Notes: a model not told the origin generated them from the sequence alone. A DNA stretch of 7,963 nucleotides from Paludibacter sp. (GCA_028748945.1 JAQTOL010000138.1:1-7963); one strand, 5' to 3'. Shown: positions 1 through 6,377, counted from the first letter of the stretch. A program made the numbers and translations.

Positions 1-1
1 T

Positions 2-1477
2 GCTACGGGTTTAAACAATATCAACGATACTACTTTTGAATACAATGGAAAGGTAGGAATCGAGATTCGTGGCAATACTTCGGCCGGATATCCTAAAAAA
101 AGCTATTCGGTAGAAACCCGGAACGCAGATGCTTCGAACCTGAATGTAAAACTGCTGGGACTGGGTAAAGAGAATGACTGGGTTTTTCACGGTCCTTATT
201 CCGATAAAACATTAATGCGTAATGTCCTTGCCTATAATTTAGGTAACCGTACAGGCAGATGGTCACCCAAAACCCGTTTTTTTGAATTATATATCAACGG
301 ATCCTATACAGGCGTATATGTGTTGGTTGAAAAAATAAAGATTGATAAGAACCGGCTGAATCTTTCGAAACTTAGCCCTACTGATTCTGTTGGCGATGCC
401 CTGACCGGTGGTTATATCATGAAACTCGATCGTCCGGAGACAACTGATGTGGATGGAAAAGATTACTGGATTTCACCCTATCTGGCACAGACCACATTAA
501 AGCAAAAAGAATATTTCCTGCATGTCGATCCGGATGGATCGGAACTCACTCCGGTTCAACATGATTATATCAAAAATTATATCACCGGTTTCGAGAATGT
601 CCTTTATAGCAGTAATTACAGAGATCCAGATCGGGGTTATTATTCCTGGATCGATATGAATTCATTCGTCGATTACTATATTATCACCGAGCTATCGCAT
701 AATCTGGACGGTTACCGAATCAGCACCTTTATGTATAAGGACAGAGACAGTAAAGGCGGTAAACTGACGATGGGTCCCTATTGGGATTATAATATATGCT
801 TCGGGAACGCCGACTTTTTTTCGGCAGGAAATACTTCGGGTTGGGTTATTGATGGAATGGGCAACGGTGATGGCTATGCCATGCCTTTCTGGTGGCAAAA
901 GTTCCGGCTCGACCCGGTCTTTAATTCATACCTGAAACGTCGCTGGAACGTCATGAAGGAAAGTTTTATCAATACCACTTACCTGAATAATCTGATCGAT
1001 TCGTGCGCTTACGATCTGAGCAGTGCCCAGAAGCGAAATTTTCAGCGATGGAATGTACTCAATTCTTATGTATGGCCCAATAATTATGTGGGTGGCACGT
1101 ACGAAAATGAGTTAACTTACCTGAAAAACTGGCTGAGAGACCGCATTACGTGGATGGATGGTCAGATACAACCGATTAATGATATCTTTGCAGCTTTGCC
1201 GAATTCAGAAACACCGGGATTTGAAGTGCTCACTTATCCGAATCCTTTTGTCGATGAAGTGAATTTCAAATGCTTGCTACCTCCGGGAGCTAATGTTGAA
1301 ATCCTGATTTACGATGTATTGGGGAAACTGGTATTGCAATACAAAGATACTCCGGGAGAAGGTATACACGTAATTCCTCTGAAAATAAATGCAACGGAAT
1401 ATCCTGCCGGAGTATTTATCTATCAGGTAAAACTTAATGGAAAGACCCAACTGTCCGGTAAACTGGTCAGGATGTGA
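2..1477 (+). CDS. CotH-kinase-family secreted protein with T9SS sorting domain (5' partial)
   Basis: The frame is open from the first complete codon at position 2, so the true start lies outside the window; 491 residues are visible. The N-terminal part shows the CotH signature: IEIRGNTS, KKSYSVE, then GLGKENDWVFHGPYSDKTLMRN. A glycine-rich stretch leading to VLVEKIKIDKNRLN follows at about residues 102-120, and the metal-site-like GPYWDYN motif is near residue 261. CotH proteins are atypical protein kinases first known from Bacillus spore coats; in Bacteroidetes they are common as secreted proteins of unknown substrate. The last 86 residues (from about position 1217) are a type A T9SS sorting domain, with YPNP at its start, IYDVLGKLV in the middle and a final KLVRM. 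The protein should therefore cross the outer membrane and be released or anchored at the surface. Family assignment is firm; kinase activity is inferred only. Confidence 0.92.
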   Translation, partial: ATGLNNINDTTFEYNGKVGIEIRGNTSAGYPKKSYSVETRNADASNLNVKLLGLGKENDWVFHGPYSDKTLMRNVLAYNLGNRTGRWSPKTRFFELYINGSYTGVYVLVEKIKIDKNRLNLSKLSPTDSVGDALTGGYIMKLDRPETTDVDGKDYWISPYLAQTTLKQKEYFLHVDPDGSELTPVQHDYIKNYITGFENVLYSSNYRDPDRGYYSWIDMNSFVDYYIITELSHNLDGYRISTFMYKDRDSKGGKLTMGPYWDYNICFGNADFFSAGNTSGWVIDGMGNGDGYAMPFWWQKFRLDPVFNSYLKRRWNVMKESFINTTYLNNLIDSCAYDLSSAQKRNFQRWNVLNSYVWPNNYVGGTYENELTYLKNWLRDRITWMDGQIQPINDIFAALPNSETPGFEVLTYPNPFVDEVNFKCLLPPGANVEILIYDVLGKLVLQYKDTPGEGIHVIPLKINATEYPAGVFIYQVKLNGKTQLSGKLVRM

Positions 1478-1598
1478 GTTGGAAGCAGCTATTAGCTTAT
1501 CTCCCCAAGGTTTCTTCCGAATTATACCGGGAATTAGGGAGAGGGTATTTACCTGCAATAAGGACATATTCTGTTTGTCGCCCAAAGCTGCTCCCGAT

Positions 1599-1624
1599 AT
1601 CCCGATAGCTATCGCGGACGGGAT
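1599..1624. repeat. GC-rich intergenic palindrome, copy 1
   Basis: The stretch has ATCCCG at one end and CGGGAT at the other, around a perfect 12-base palindrome CGATAGCTATCG (1603-1614). A related core, CCCGA...TCGGG around ATAGCAA, occurs at 5221-5237. Short palindromes of this CCCGATAG(C/T)... type are typical dispersed intergenic elements in Bacteroidetes; family membership is inferred from likeness, not from a search. Confidence 0.55.
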
Positions 1625-1652
1625 AAATTGTGGGGATGTAATATACCATCGT

Positions 1653-1691
1653 CTTTGACAAATTATAATTTATATTTTAAATCTGTCAAAG
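1653..1691. promoter_or_regulatory. Inverted repeat overlapping the promoter-like site
   Basis: CTTTGACA (1653-1660) and its exact reverse complement TGTCAAAG (1684-1691) flank 23 AT-rich bases. The arm centres are 31 bases apart, about three helical turns, so a dimeric regulator could bind both on one face of the DNA. Each arm overlaps one of the two candidate promoter boxes. No run of T follows, so a terminator is unlikely. Confidence 0.35.
1654..1685 (+). promoter_or_regulatory. Possible Bacteroidetes-type promoter
   Basis: TTTG at 1654-1657 is followed after exactly 20 bases by TAAATCTG (1678-1685), one mismatch from the Bacteroidetes -7 consensus TAnnTTTG with its -33 TTTG. Transcription would start near 1690, leaving a leader of about 270 bases before the SRAP gene, or driving a separate small RNA. 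The region is AT-rich, so a chance match is possible. Confidence 0.35.
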
Positions 1692-1721
1692 TAGAAATAA
1701 ATAAGGGTTTCAATAGCTTGG

Positions 1722-1864
1722 TAATTGATTCTGTGTTGATAATGAGTTATACAGAATTTATCCTGAATTGCTCAATTATAACCTGTTTTTGATCTTCTCA
1801 GTGCTTAGGTCTGATGGCTGGGAATCAGGGTCTAAGCGGAAGGAGTAATTCACGGCAAACAGGT
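1722..1864 (+). ncRNA. Candidate structured RNA or 5' leader
   Basis: Several nested inverted repeats lie back to back. The first module pairs TAATTGA (1722-1728) with TCAATTA (1772-1778), or alternatively ATTCTGT (1728-1734) with ACAGAAT (1751-1757); the two share base 1728. The second module pairs ACCTGTTT (1781-1788) with AAACAGGT (1857-1864), TCTTCT (1793-1798) with GGAAGG (1838-1843), GCTTAG (1803-1808) with CTAAGC (1832-1837), and CTGAT (1811-1815) with ATCAG (1824-1828), leaving an eight-base loop. The TCTTCT/GGAAGG helix needs U-G pairs at both ends, which only works for RNA read from the plus strand. A promoter-like site lies just upstream. I do not recognise a known RNA family; it could be a small RNA or a leader controlling the SRAP gene. 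Confidence 0.33.
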
Positions 1865-1909
1865 CTTTCATCTTCATCAAAAGCAATAATGAAAATTATA
1901 TCAGGTCAT

Positions 1910-1927
1910 TTTATGAACTTTCATAAA
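1910..1927. repeat. AT-rich perfect hairpin before the SRAP gene
   Basis: TTTATGA (1910-1916) and TCATAAA (1921-1927) are exact reverse complements around a four-base loop ACTT. The hairpin sits 37 bases before the SRAP start codon. No T-run follows, so an operator or leader element is more likely than a terminator; chance is possible in AT-rich DNA. Confidence 0.35.
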
Positions 1928-1964
1928 GTACCGGCTGTTTCATTTAAAACAAAAAACAGAATAT

Positions 1965-2711
1965 ATGTGTTTCACAGTTGCCTTAGTCCGTCAGGGAAAA
2001 CTGATTACAGCAGAAGAATATTATGCCGGTCTGCCACCTGTAAAAAAGAAAGGGGAAAAAATCCCCGAATTGCCATATCATTATTTAGTGAGCGGTTTCT
2101 CACAACCTGCTTTAGCTGTTGTAAAGGAAGATGGTCTGTTTTTATATGAATGGGGTCTGATACCATCGTGGGTAAAGGATGCGCAAACTGCCTTTGATAT
2201 CCGCAGTAAAACACTGAATGCAGTAGGGGAGACGGCTTTTGAAAAACCTTCGTACCGTAAAAGCATTGCCACACAACGTTGTTTGTTTCCCGTGAGCGGA
2301 TTCTACGAGTGGAGGGAATTTAAAGGTATGAAATATCCCTATTATATTCAATTGGCCGAACAGGATTACTTTTCGCTCGGTGCTCTTTATGATCATTGGG
2401 TAAACCCTGAAACAGGAGAGATATATAATACATTCAGCATTGTAACCACCCCGGCTAACCCAATGATGGAAAAGATTCATAATCTCAAAAAACGTATGCC
2501 GCTGATACTTTCGGATGATGATCGAATGAAATGGATTGATCCCGGACTGAAAAAGGAGGATATTAAGAGTCTGATAAAACCTTTTCCCGAATCGAAAATG
2601 ACAGCCTTCACAATTTCGCGAACGGCCAATAATGCCCGCATGAATCGTGATTACCCCGAAATACAGACTAAAGTAATGTATCCCGAACTGGAAGAAATGC
2701 TGTTGTTTTAA
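1965..2711 (+). CDS. SRAP-family abasic-site DNA-protein crosslinking protein (YedK/HMCES-like)
   Basis: A 248-residue protein of the SOS response-associated peptidase family, of normal length. The start at 1965 is fixed by the family's catalytic cysteine, which must be residue 2: the protein begins MCFT. Other active-site positions are visible: asparagine 85 in RSKTLNA, glutamate 115 in SGFYEWRE, and histidine 172 in IHNLKKRMP. In known members the Cys2 amine, freed after Met removal, forms a stable thiazolidine link with abasic sites in single-stranded DNA, shielding them during replication. It should act in the cytoplasm at stalled forks. The leader is A-rich without a clear Shine-Dalgarno sequence, as usual in Bacteroidetes. 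It appears monocistronic, with a terminator just after its stop and an unusually structured region upstream. Identification is firm; I saw no SOS box. Confidence 0.95.
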   Translation: MCFTVALVRQGKLITAEEYYAGLPPVKKKGEKIPELPYHYLVSGFSQPALAVVKEDGLFLYEWGLIPSWVKDAQTAFDIRSKTLNAVGETAFEKPSYRKSIATQRCLFPVSGFYEWREFKGMKYPYYIQLAEQDYFSLGALYDHWVNPETGEIYNTFSIVTTPANPMMEKIHNLKKRMPLILSDDDRMKWIDPGLKKEDIKSLIKPFPESKMTAFTISRTANNARMNRDYPEIQTKVMYPELEEMLLF

Positions 2712-2717
2712 AACAGC

Positions 2718-2765
2718 GGGGAAGGAACATTTCACCCGACAAACCGGGGACTTCCCTTTTTGTAT
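2718..2765 (+). terminator. Intrinsic terminator after the SRAP gene
   Basis: GGGAAG (2719-2724) pairs with CTTCCC (2751-2756), and an inner stem CCCG (2735-2738) pairs with CGGG (2745-2748). A run of five T (2757-2761) follows at once. It begins seven bases after the SRAP stop codon, the expected place for a rho-independent terminator. Confidence 0.65.
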
Positions 2766-2850
2766 TACAAAATAAGAGTAAAAAAGAATCGAACTTAAAA
2801 ATTCAAACGAAATAAGAGGATTCCCGGATCTACTATTAAAATATTAAATT

Positions 2851-3699
2851 ATGATTACAGACAAAGAAACAAACACGGTTTATTTTTCGGAAAAGCTAAA
2901 AGAACAGTTTCCCGAAATTGCCGGTAAGATTTACAGCACACTCGAAATGTTGGGTGCCGATTGCCGCTTTTTGCCTTGTACAAAAGATATATGGGCTAGA
3001 GATTATATGCCTGTACAGGTTAGTGAGCATAAATTCATTCAATATACATTTTATCCGGACTACCTTCAAAAGTATGAAGCTATAAAATCGGATCCGGTGA
3101 GTATTTGCGCCGGTCTTAAATTGAAAACTATTAATTCGGATATTATTCTCGATGGTGGTAATGTTGTCAAATCGGATAACTGCATAATTATGACTGACAA
3201 AATTATTCTTGAAAACAGACAGACCTATAATAAAGAAGAATTGTTGAATAAACTGAAGGAACTGTTTGAAGTTGAGAAAATAGTATTAATTCCCTGGGAT
3301 CGGGGCGAGAGGTATGGACATGCTGACGGCATGGTTCGGTTTATCGATAATGAAACAGTCCTTTTACAGGGCTATTATAATACGCGTAAAGATCTTTTCG
3401 AAGTCGGGTTTATAGAATCCCTGTTGGGTTCCTTAAAAAAGAATCATTTGAAATATGAATTTTTAAACATAGATTATCCTGAAATGATTAACGCGAAGTT
3501 TGCCTATATCAATTTCTTACAAACACAGGATTTCATTCTGCTGCCTTCCCTTGGTATCGATAAGGATGATGAAGCCCTGGAGGCGGAAATCAGAAAATAT
3601 TTTCCCGGTTATAAAGACCGCACCCGGAAAATTGAGATGAACAGCATTATCGCTAAAGGAGGTGCATTAAACTGTATATCCTGGACGAAAAAAGAATAG
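2851..3699 (+). CDS. Agmatine deiminase / peptidyl-arginine deiminase-family protein, short form
   Basis: A 282-residue protein of the Porphyromonas-type PAD/agmatine deiminase family, guanidino-group hydrolases that release ammonia from arginine-like substrates. Family landmarks appear in order: WARDYMP (residues 48-54), LDGGNV (100-105), HADGMVRF (157-164) and the C-terminal GGALNCISW (270-278) carrying the probable nucleophile Cys275. Asp51, His157 and Asp159 match the catalytic polar residues of the family. It is shorter than the usual agmatine deiminase of about 340-370 residues, mainly at the N-terminus, and begins without the typical substrate-capping segment. There is no signal peptide, so it is probably cytoplasmic, unlike the secreted Porphyromonas enzyme. 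It lies 21 bases before the SRPBCC gene and is probably cotranscribed with it. The substrate cannot be told from sequence; agmatine, free arginine or another guanidine are all possible. Confidence 0.85.
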   Translation: MITDKETNTVYFSEKLKEQFPEIAGKIYSTLEMLGADCRFLPCTKDIWARDYMPVQVSEHKFIQYTFYPDYLQKYEAIKSDPVSICAGLKLKTINSDIILDGGNVVKSDNCIIMTDKIILENRQTYNKEELLNKLKELFEVEKIVLIPWDRGERYGHADGMVRFIDNETVLLQGYYNTRKDLFEVGFIESLLGSLKKNHLKYEFLNIDYPEMINAKFAYINFLQTQDFILLPSLGIDKDDEALEAEIRKYFPGYKDRTRKIEMNSIIAKGGALNCISWTKKE

Positions 3700-3720
3700 T
3701 AATATCAATAATATTGAAGA

Positions 3721-4419
3721 ATGACACGTGACAATAAACGCAATCAGGTCTTTAAACAAACCATGAATGTACAGTATATTATTGATAAACTGCAGTTGAA
3801 ATTATTTCTGAAAATCCTGAGTGTATTTTTATTGTTTATTTCCATGCCCATCCAATCTCAAACAGTTTCCAACAAGCATGAAGTAGTTACGGAGATTACC
3901 ATTCAATCGACTCCTGCTAAAGTCTGGAATATGCTGACTGATTTTGCTAACTATCCCAATTGGCATCCCTATCTGAAAAAGATAGAAGGAAAACCGGCGA
4001 AGGGAACCCAAATAAAAGTTACTTACAAAAAGACGGACTTACAAGACGGTACATTTTCAGCGTATATACTGGATAACGAACCAAATAGATTCTTATCGTG
4101 GGGTGGATCGGTCGGTTTTATTTTTCGGGCCAAACATTATTACAGAATTGAGTCCATTGGGAATGATAGCGTTAAACTTATTCAGGGGGAATATTGGAGA
4201 GGTATTTTTGGGGGAATGTATGGAAAGAAAATCTATGAAGATACTACCCGGAAATTTGAATTAATGAACAAAAAACTGAAAGATATACTGGAAAATAAAT
4301 CTACAACAAGGGAGAAAAAAAAATACATCCCCTTTGACGTTATCAATAATCCCTCCTTTAACTTTCAGTCCGACTCACATTCTTCCGAAATCTATCGGGA
4401 GAATACTATGTTCGGATAA
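3721..4419 (+). CDS. Exported SRPBCC (START-like) domain protein
   Basis: The 232-residue protein has a hydrophobic segment (about residues 27-44, LKLFLKILSVFLLFISMP) followed by a likely signal peptidase I cut before Gln47. The first Met gives a long N-region; the in-frame ATG at 3763 (Met15) would give a more usual signal peptide and may be the real start. Residues 51-190 form a polyketide cyclase/SRPBCC domain: EITIQSTPAKVWNMLTDFANYPNWHPYLKKIEG is the classic helix-grip N-terminus, and FELMNKKLKDIL matches the C-terminal helix. Such folds bind hydrophobic ligands; export to the periplasm is less common. Residues from about 195 on are polar, unlike the family, and start at a run of nine A (4315-4323), so the C-terminus may be a frameshift product. 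The gene follows the deiminase gene by 21 bases. Ligand and role are unknown. Confidence 0.8.
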   Translation: MTRDNKRNQVFKQTMNVQYIIDKLQLKLFLKILSVFLLFISMPIQSQTVSNKHEVVTEITIQSTPAKVWNMLTDFANYPNWHPYLKKIEGKPAKGTQIKVTYKKTDLQDGTFSAYILDNEPNRFLSWGGSVGFIFRAKHYYRIESIGNDSVKLIQGEYWRGIFGGMYGKKIYEDTTRKFELMNKKLKDILENKSTTREKKKYIPFDVINNPSFNFQSDSHSSEIYRENTMFG

Positions 4420-4472
4420 GACGGATTTGCTGAATTAATACCCGCAAATTCACCTGACTACCTTCCACCTGC

Positions 4473-4500
4473 GAATTGAATTCTCAATTCATATTTTTCA
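4473..4500. terminator. Weak possible terminator between convergent genes
   Basis: GAATTGA (4473-4479) and TCAATTC (4484-4490) are exact reverse complements with a four-base loop; ATATTTTT follows on the plus strand. It could end the SRPBCC transcript, but the stem is AT-rich and its right arm overlaps the last codons of the convergent peroxiredoxin gene, so support is weak. Confidence 0.3.
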
Positions 4501-5095
4501 GAACCTTCATGGCTTCTTCAATGTGTTTTTCTGCATCGAACTGGGAGTTAAAGACAAGTACTACCTTTCCTTCTTTGTTTACAACATAGGTAACACGTCC
4601 GGGCATGCCTAAAATACTGCCGGGAACACCGAATAATTTACGCACCTTATTGCCTTCGTCGCTTAAAAGCGTGAAATTCAGATGGTATTTATTGGCAAAC
4701 TCCAAATGACTTGCAACCGACTGACCACTGATTCCGATTATCACGGCATCTTCCTTTTTGAAAACCTCAAACTGATCGCGGAAAGTGCAAGCTTCCTTCG
4801 TGCAACCGGGGGTTTCATCTTTCGGGTAGAAATAAATCACCAGATTGTGTTTGCCTTTAACCGAGTTGATATCAAATTCATGACCGTTCTGATCTTTCAG
4901 TGAAAAGGAAGGCACCTGGCTTCCAACTTTAATCGTATCCGTTTTTTCAGTTGTTTGCGAAAGGGCGTTTAAATTAAAACAGAATAAAAACAAAACGAAA
5001 TAAACTGACTGTTTCAACAAATAATGATTTCCAAACTTGGCAAACTTCAAATTGCCGGGAAATATATTTTCGAATGATATAATTATTTTTTTCAT
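4484..5095 (-). CDS. Peroxiredoxin, PrxQ/BCP type, with signal peptide
   Basis: The 203-residue protein carries a thioredoxin-fold AhpC/TSA domain from about residue 55. YFYPKDETPGCTKEACTFRD (88-107) holds the peroxiredoxin motif PxxxTxxC with peroxidatic Cys98, and Cys103 five residues on is the resolving cysteine typical of atypical two-cysteine PrxQ enzymes. Arg167 in GMPGRVTYVV is the conserved active-site arginine. It reduces hydrogen and organic peroxides using a thioredoxin-like donor. Unlike normal cytoplasmic BCP of about 150 residues, it has a 47-residue extension with a hydrophobic core (SVYFVLFLFCFNLNALS) and a likely cut before Gln47, so it is probably periplasmic. The only early ATG gives a 25-residue N-region; a TTG at Leu27 could be the true start. 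Cys39 in the core lacks a lipobox. It is convergent with the SRPBCC gene and stands alone; I found no promoter match. Confidence 0.93.
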   Translation of the reverse strand: MKKIIISFENIFPGNLKFAKFGNHYLLKQSVYFVLFLFCFNLNALSQTTEKTDTIKVGSQVPSFSLKDQNGHEFDINSVKGKHNLVIYFYPKDETPGCTKEACTFRDQFEVFKKEDAVIIGISGQSVASHLEFANKYHLNFTLLSDEGNKVRKLFGVPGSILGMPGRVTYVVNKEGKVVLVFNSQFDAEKHIEEAMKVLKNMN

Positions 5096-5119
5096 AAAAG
5101 AGTGATTTAAATGATTTAA

Positions 5120-5129
5120 CCGATATCGG
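5120..5129. repeat. Short palindrome CCGATATCGG
   Basis: A perfect ten-base palindrome lies 24 bases upstream of the peroxiredoxin start codon on its transcribed strand. It resembles the half-sites of the CCCGATAG-type intergenic palindromes at 1599 and 5221 and could be a decayed copy, or an operator for the peroxiredoxin gene. Confidence 0.35.
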
Positions 5130-5220
5130 GATAATAAACAGTTTGAACAGCTTATTGTTTTTGAGAATAATAATAATTAGGATTTGCTGTAGTGTACTTC
5201 ATGTCTGGTAGTTGGGAACC

Positions 5221-5237
5221 CCCGAATAGCAATCGGG
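5221..5237. repeat. GC-rich intergenic palindrome, copy 2
   Basis: CCCGA (5221-5225) and TCGGG (5233-5237) flank ATAGCAA, closely matching the CCCGATAGCTATCG core at 1601-1614. It sits between the divergently placed peroxiredoxin and SGNH hydrolase genes. GGATATCC (5236-5243) and CTCCGGAG (5243-5250), two further short palindromes, follow directly. Confidence 0.5.
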
Positions 5238-5310
5238 ATATCCTCCGGAGAAAAATCAGAGAATGTATTAAGCAGAAAAAGAAAATACTCCATAATAACC
5301 TGAAATGGCA

Positions 5311-5342
5311 TTTGTCTGCCTGTTGAAAAAAAACTATTTTTG
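5311..5342 (+). promoter_or_regulatory. Bacteroidetes-type promoter of the SGNH hydrolase gene
   Basis: TTTG (5311-5314) and TATTTTTG (5335-5342) are perfect matches to the Bacteroidetes -33 (TTTG) and -7 (TAnnTTTG) boxes with the standard 20-base spacing. Transcription would start near 5348, giving a leader of under 20 bases before the ATG at 5366. Confidence 0.8.
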
Positions 5343-5365
5343 CATAACCATTAATACATCATGAT

Positions 5366-6223
5366 ATGAAACGAATAATAGCAGGTGCCGGCATCCTTTT
5401 GTTGACGGTTAGTTTTAATATATATGCTCAACAGTCTGTGGCTGCGGCTGTTCCGAAAGTAAAGTTAGCGGACAATGAGAAAACACCAGACACACAGTGG
5501 CAGGGTAAACGGGTGGCTTTTCTGGGCGATTCGATGACCGATAAGCGCCGTACGGGAACAACCTGTATTTACTGGGAGTATCTGAGCGAATTGCTGGGGA
5601 TACAACCCTTTGTATATGGCATTAACGGAGATCAATGGGATGGTATTTACAGACAGGCTCTGAAGTTGCATGAAGAAAAGGGAACGGAGGTTGATGCGAT
5701 ATTGATTTTTGCAGGTACGAACGACTATAACCACAGCATTCCGATGGGCAGGTTTTTCAGTGAAACGACGAAACAAACCAATTTTAATGGAAATGAAGTG
5801 ACGCGTAAATACCGGACTCCTATTCTGAATGACACGACGTTTTGTGGACGCATAAATAAAGTAATGTCGTACCTGAAAAACAATTACCCGCAACAACAGA
5901 TTATTATAATGACACCTATCCACAGGGGTTTTGCAAAGTTTCGCGATACAAATGTACAACCGGACGAGAATTATTCGAACGGTCAGGGATTGTATATCGA
6001 TGCCTATATTGATGCATTGAAGCAGGCAGCTTCTTATTGGGCGGTTCCGCTGATCGATCTTTATTCCACAAGCGGTCTTTTTCCGCTGGCCGATGCACAA
6101 GTGCAATACTTTCATGACAAAGACATGGATCGGCTGCATCCCAATGCGTTGGGTGATTACCGGCTGGCTAAAACCATTCAATACAAGTTATTAACATTCC
6201 CTTCGGGTTTTGTTGTTGAATAA
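5366..6223 (+). CDS. Exported SGNH/GDSL-family hydrolase
   Basis: A 285-residue protein whose signal peptide (MKRIIAGAGILLLTVSFNIYA) is probably cut before Gln22. The four SGNH blocks are present: VAFLGDSMTD with catalytic Ser56, the block II glycine in YGINGDQ (Gly88), FAGTNDY with the oxyanion-hole Asn119, and MDRLHPNALGD with Asp255 and His258 completing the triad. The family hydrolyses esters of lipids, of acetylated polysaccharides or of peptidoglycan; in Bacteroidetes exported members often deacetylate plant or host glycans. No carbohydrate-binding domain or glycan-utilisation neighbours are seen, so the substrate stays open. Residues 127-160 form an insertion between blocks III and V that may shape the substrate pocket. 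It has its own strong promoter and is followed by a repeat element, so it is probably a single-gene unit. Confidence 0.93.
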   Translation: MKRIIAGAGILLLTVSFNIYAQQSVAAAVPKVKLADNEKTPDTQWQGKRVAFLGDSMTDKRRTGTTCIYWEYLSELLGIQPFVYGINGDQWDGIYRQALKLHEEKGTEVDAILIFAGTNDYNHSIPMGRFFSETTKQTNFNGNEVTRKYRTPILNDTTFCGRINKVMSYLKNNYPQQQIIIMTPIHRGFAKFRDTNVQPDENYSNGQGLYIDAYIDALKQAASYWAVPLIDLYSTSGLFPLADAQVQYFHDKDMDRLHPNALGDYRLAKTIQYKLLTFPSGFVVE

Positions 6224-6239
6224 AGAAGAAATTCAAGAA

Positions 6240-6277
6240 TCCCTTTCCCCTTCGGGGGCTTCCTTTCAAAAAAGGGA
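6240..6277. repeat. Cruciform-like GC-rich repeat with UUCG hairpin
   Basis: CCCC (6247-6250), TTCG and GGGG (6255-6258) form a C(UUCG)G tetraloop hairpin, one of the most stable RNA loops. Outer arms TCCCTTT (6240-6246) and AAAGGGA (6271-6277) are exact reverse complements. It begins 17 bases after the SGNH hydrolase stop and may stop transcription or protect the mRNA end, though no T-run follows. Its composition resembles the element at 6378. Confidence 0.55.
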
Positions 6278-6377
6278 AAATCATCTGATTAGTCGGTTTG
6301 ATTAATAAAGAATAATTGATGACACTTGAAACAGTATAAATTTTATTGTTTTGAAATAAATCTCAAACTTCAAGGAT

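Larger units (their letters stand above)
1478..1964. other. Gene-free stretch between the CotH and SRAP genes
   Basis: No convincing protein gene lies in these 487 bases; the short open frames are low-quality and overlap the neighbours. From left to right I see a GC-rich palindromic repeat (1599-1624), a promoter-like site overlapped by an inverted repeat (1653-1691), nested inverted repeats that could fold as RNA (1722-1864), and an AT-rich hairpin (1910-1927). No clear terminator follows the CotH stop codon. Confidence 0.7.

Noticed and set aside
1437..1658. Plus-strand 73-codon open frame over the CotH stop
   Set aside because: It starts inside the CotH sorting domain in another frame and runs through the palindromic repeat; no domain or plausible start context.
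1803..1837. tRNA or intrinsic terminator at the nested hairpin
   Set aside because: No cloverleaf, anticodon or TTCGA-type arm is present, and no T-run follows the stem.
1814..2149. Plus-strand 111-codon open frame before and into the SRAP gene
   Set aside because: It overlaps the SRAP gene in another frame, and its unique part is the hairpin-rich non-coding region; no family resemblance.
2142..2735. Minus-strand 197-codon open frame
   Set aside because: It mirrors the SRAP gene and runs into its terminator; the translation shows no domain and has the composition of antisense reading.
2851..3699. Virulence-type secreted peptidyl-arginine deiminase
   Set aside because: No signal peptide and no C-terminal sorting domain are present; the protein is short and probably cytoplasmic, so the Porphyromonas role cannot be transferred.
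5465..6181. Minus-strand 238-codon open frame
   Set aside because: It lies entirely opposite the SGNH hydrolase gene, which has all catalytic blocks, a signal peptide and a promoter; the antisense product is Cys/Arg/Ile-rich with no recognisable domain.
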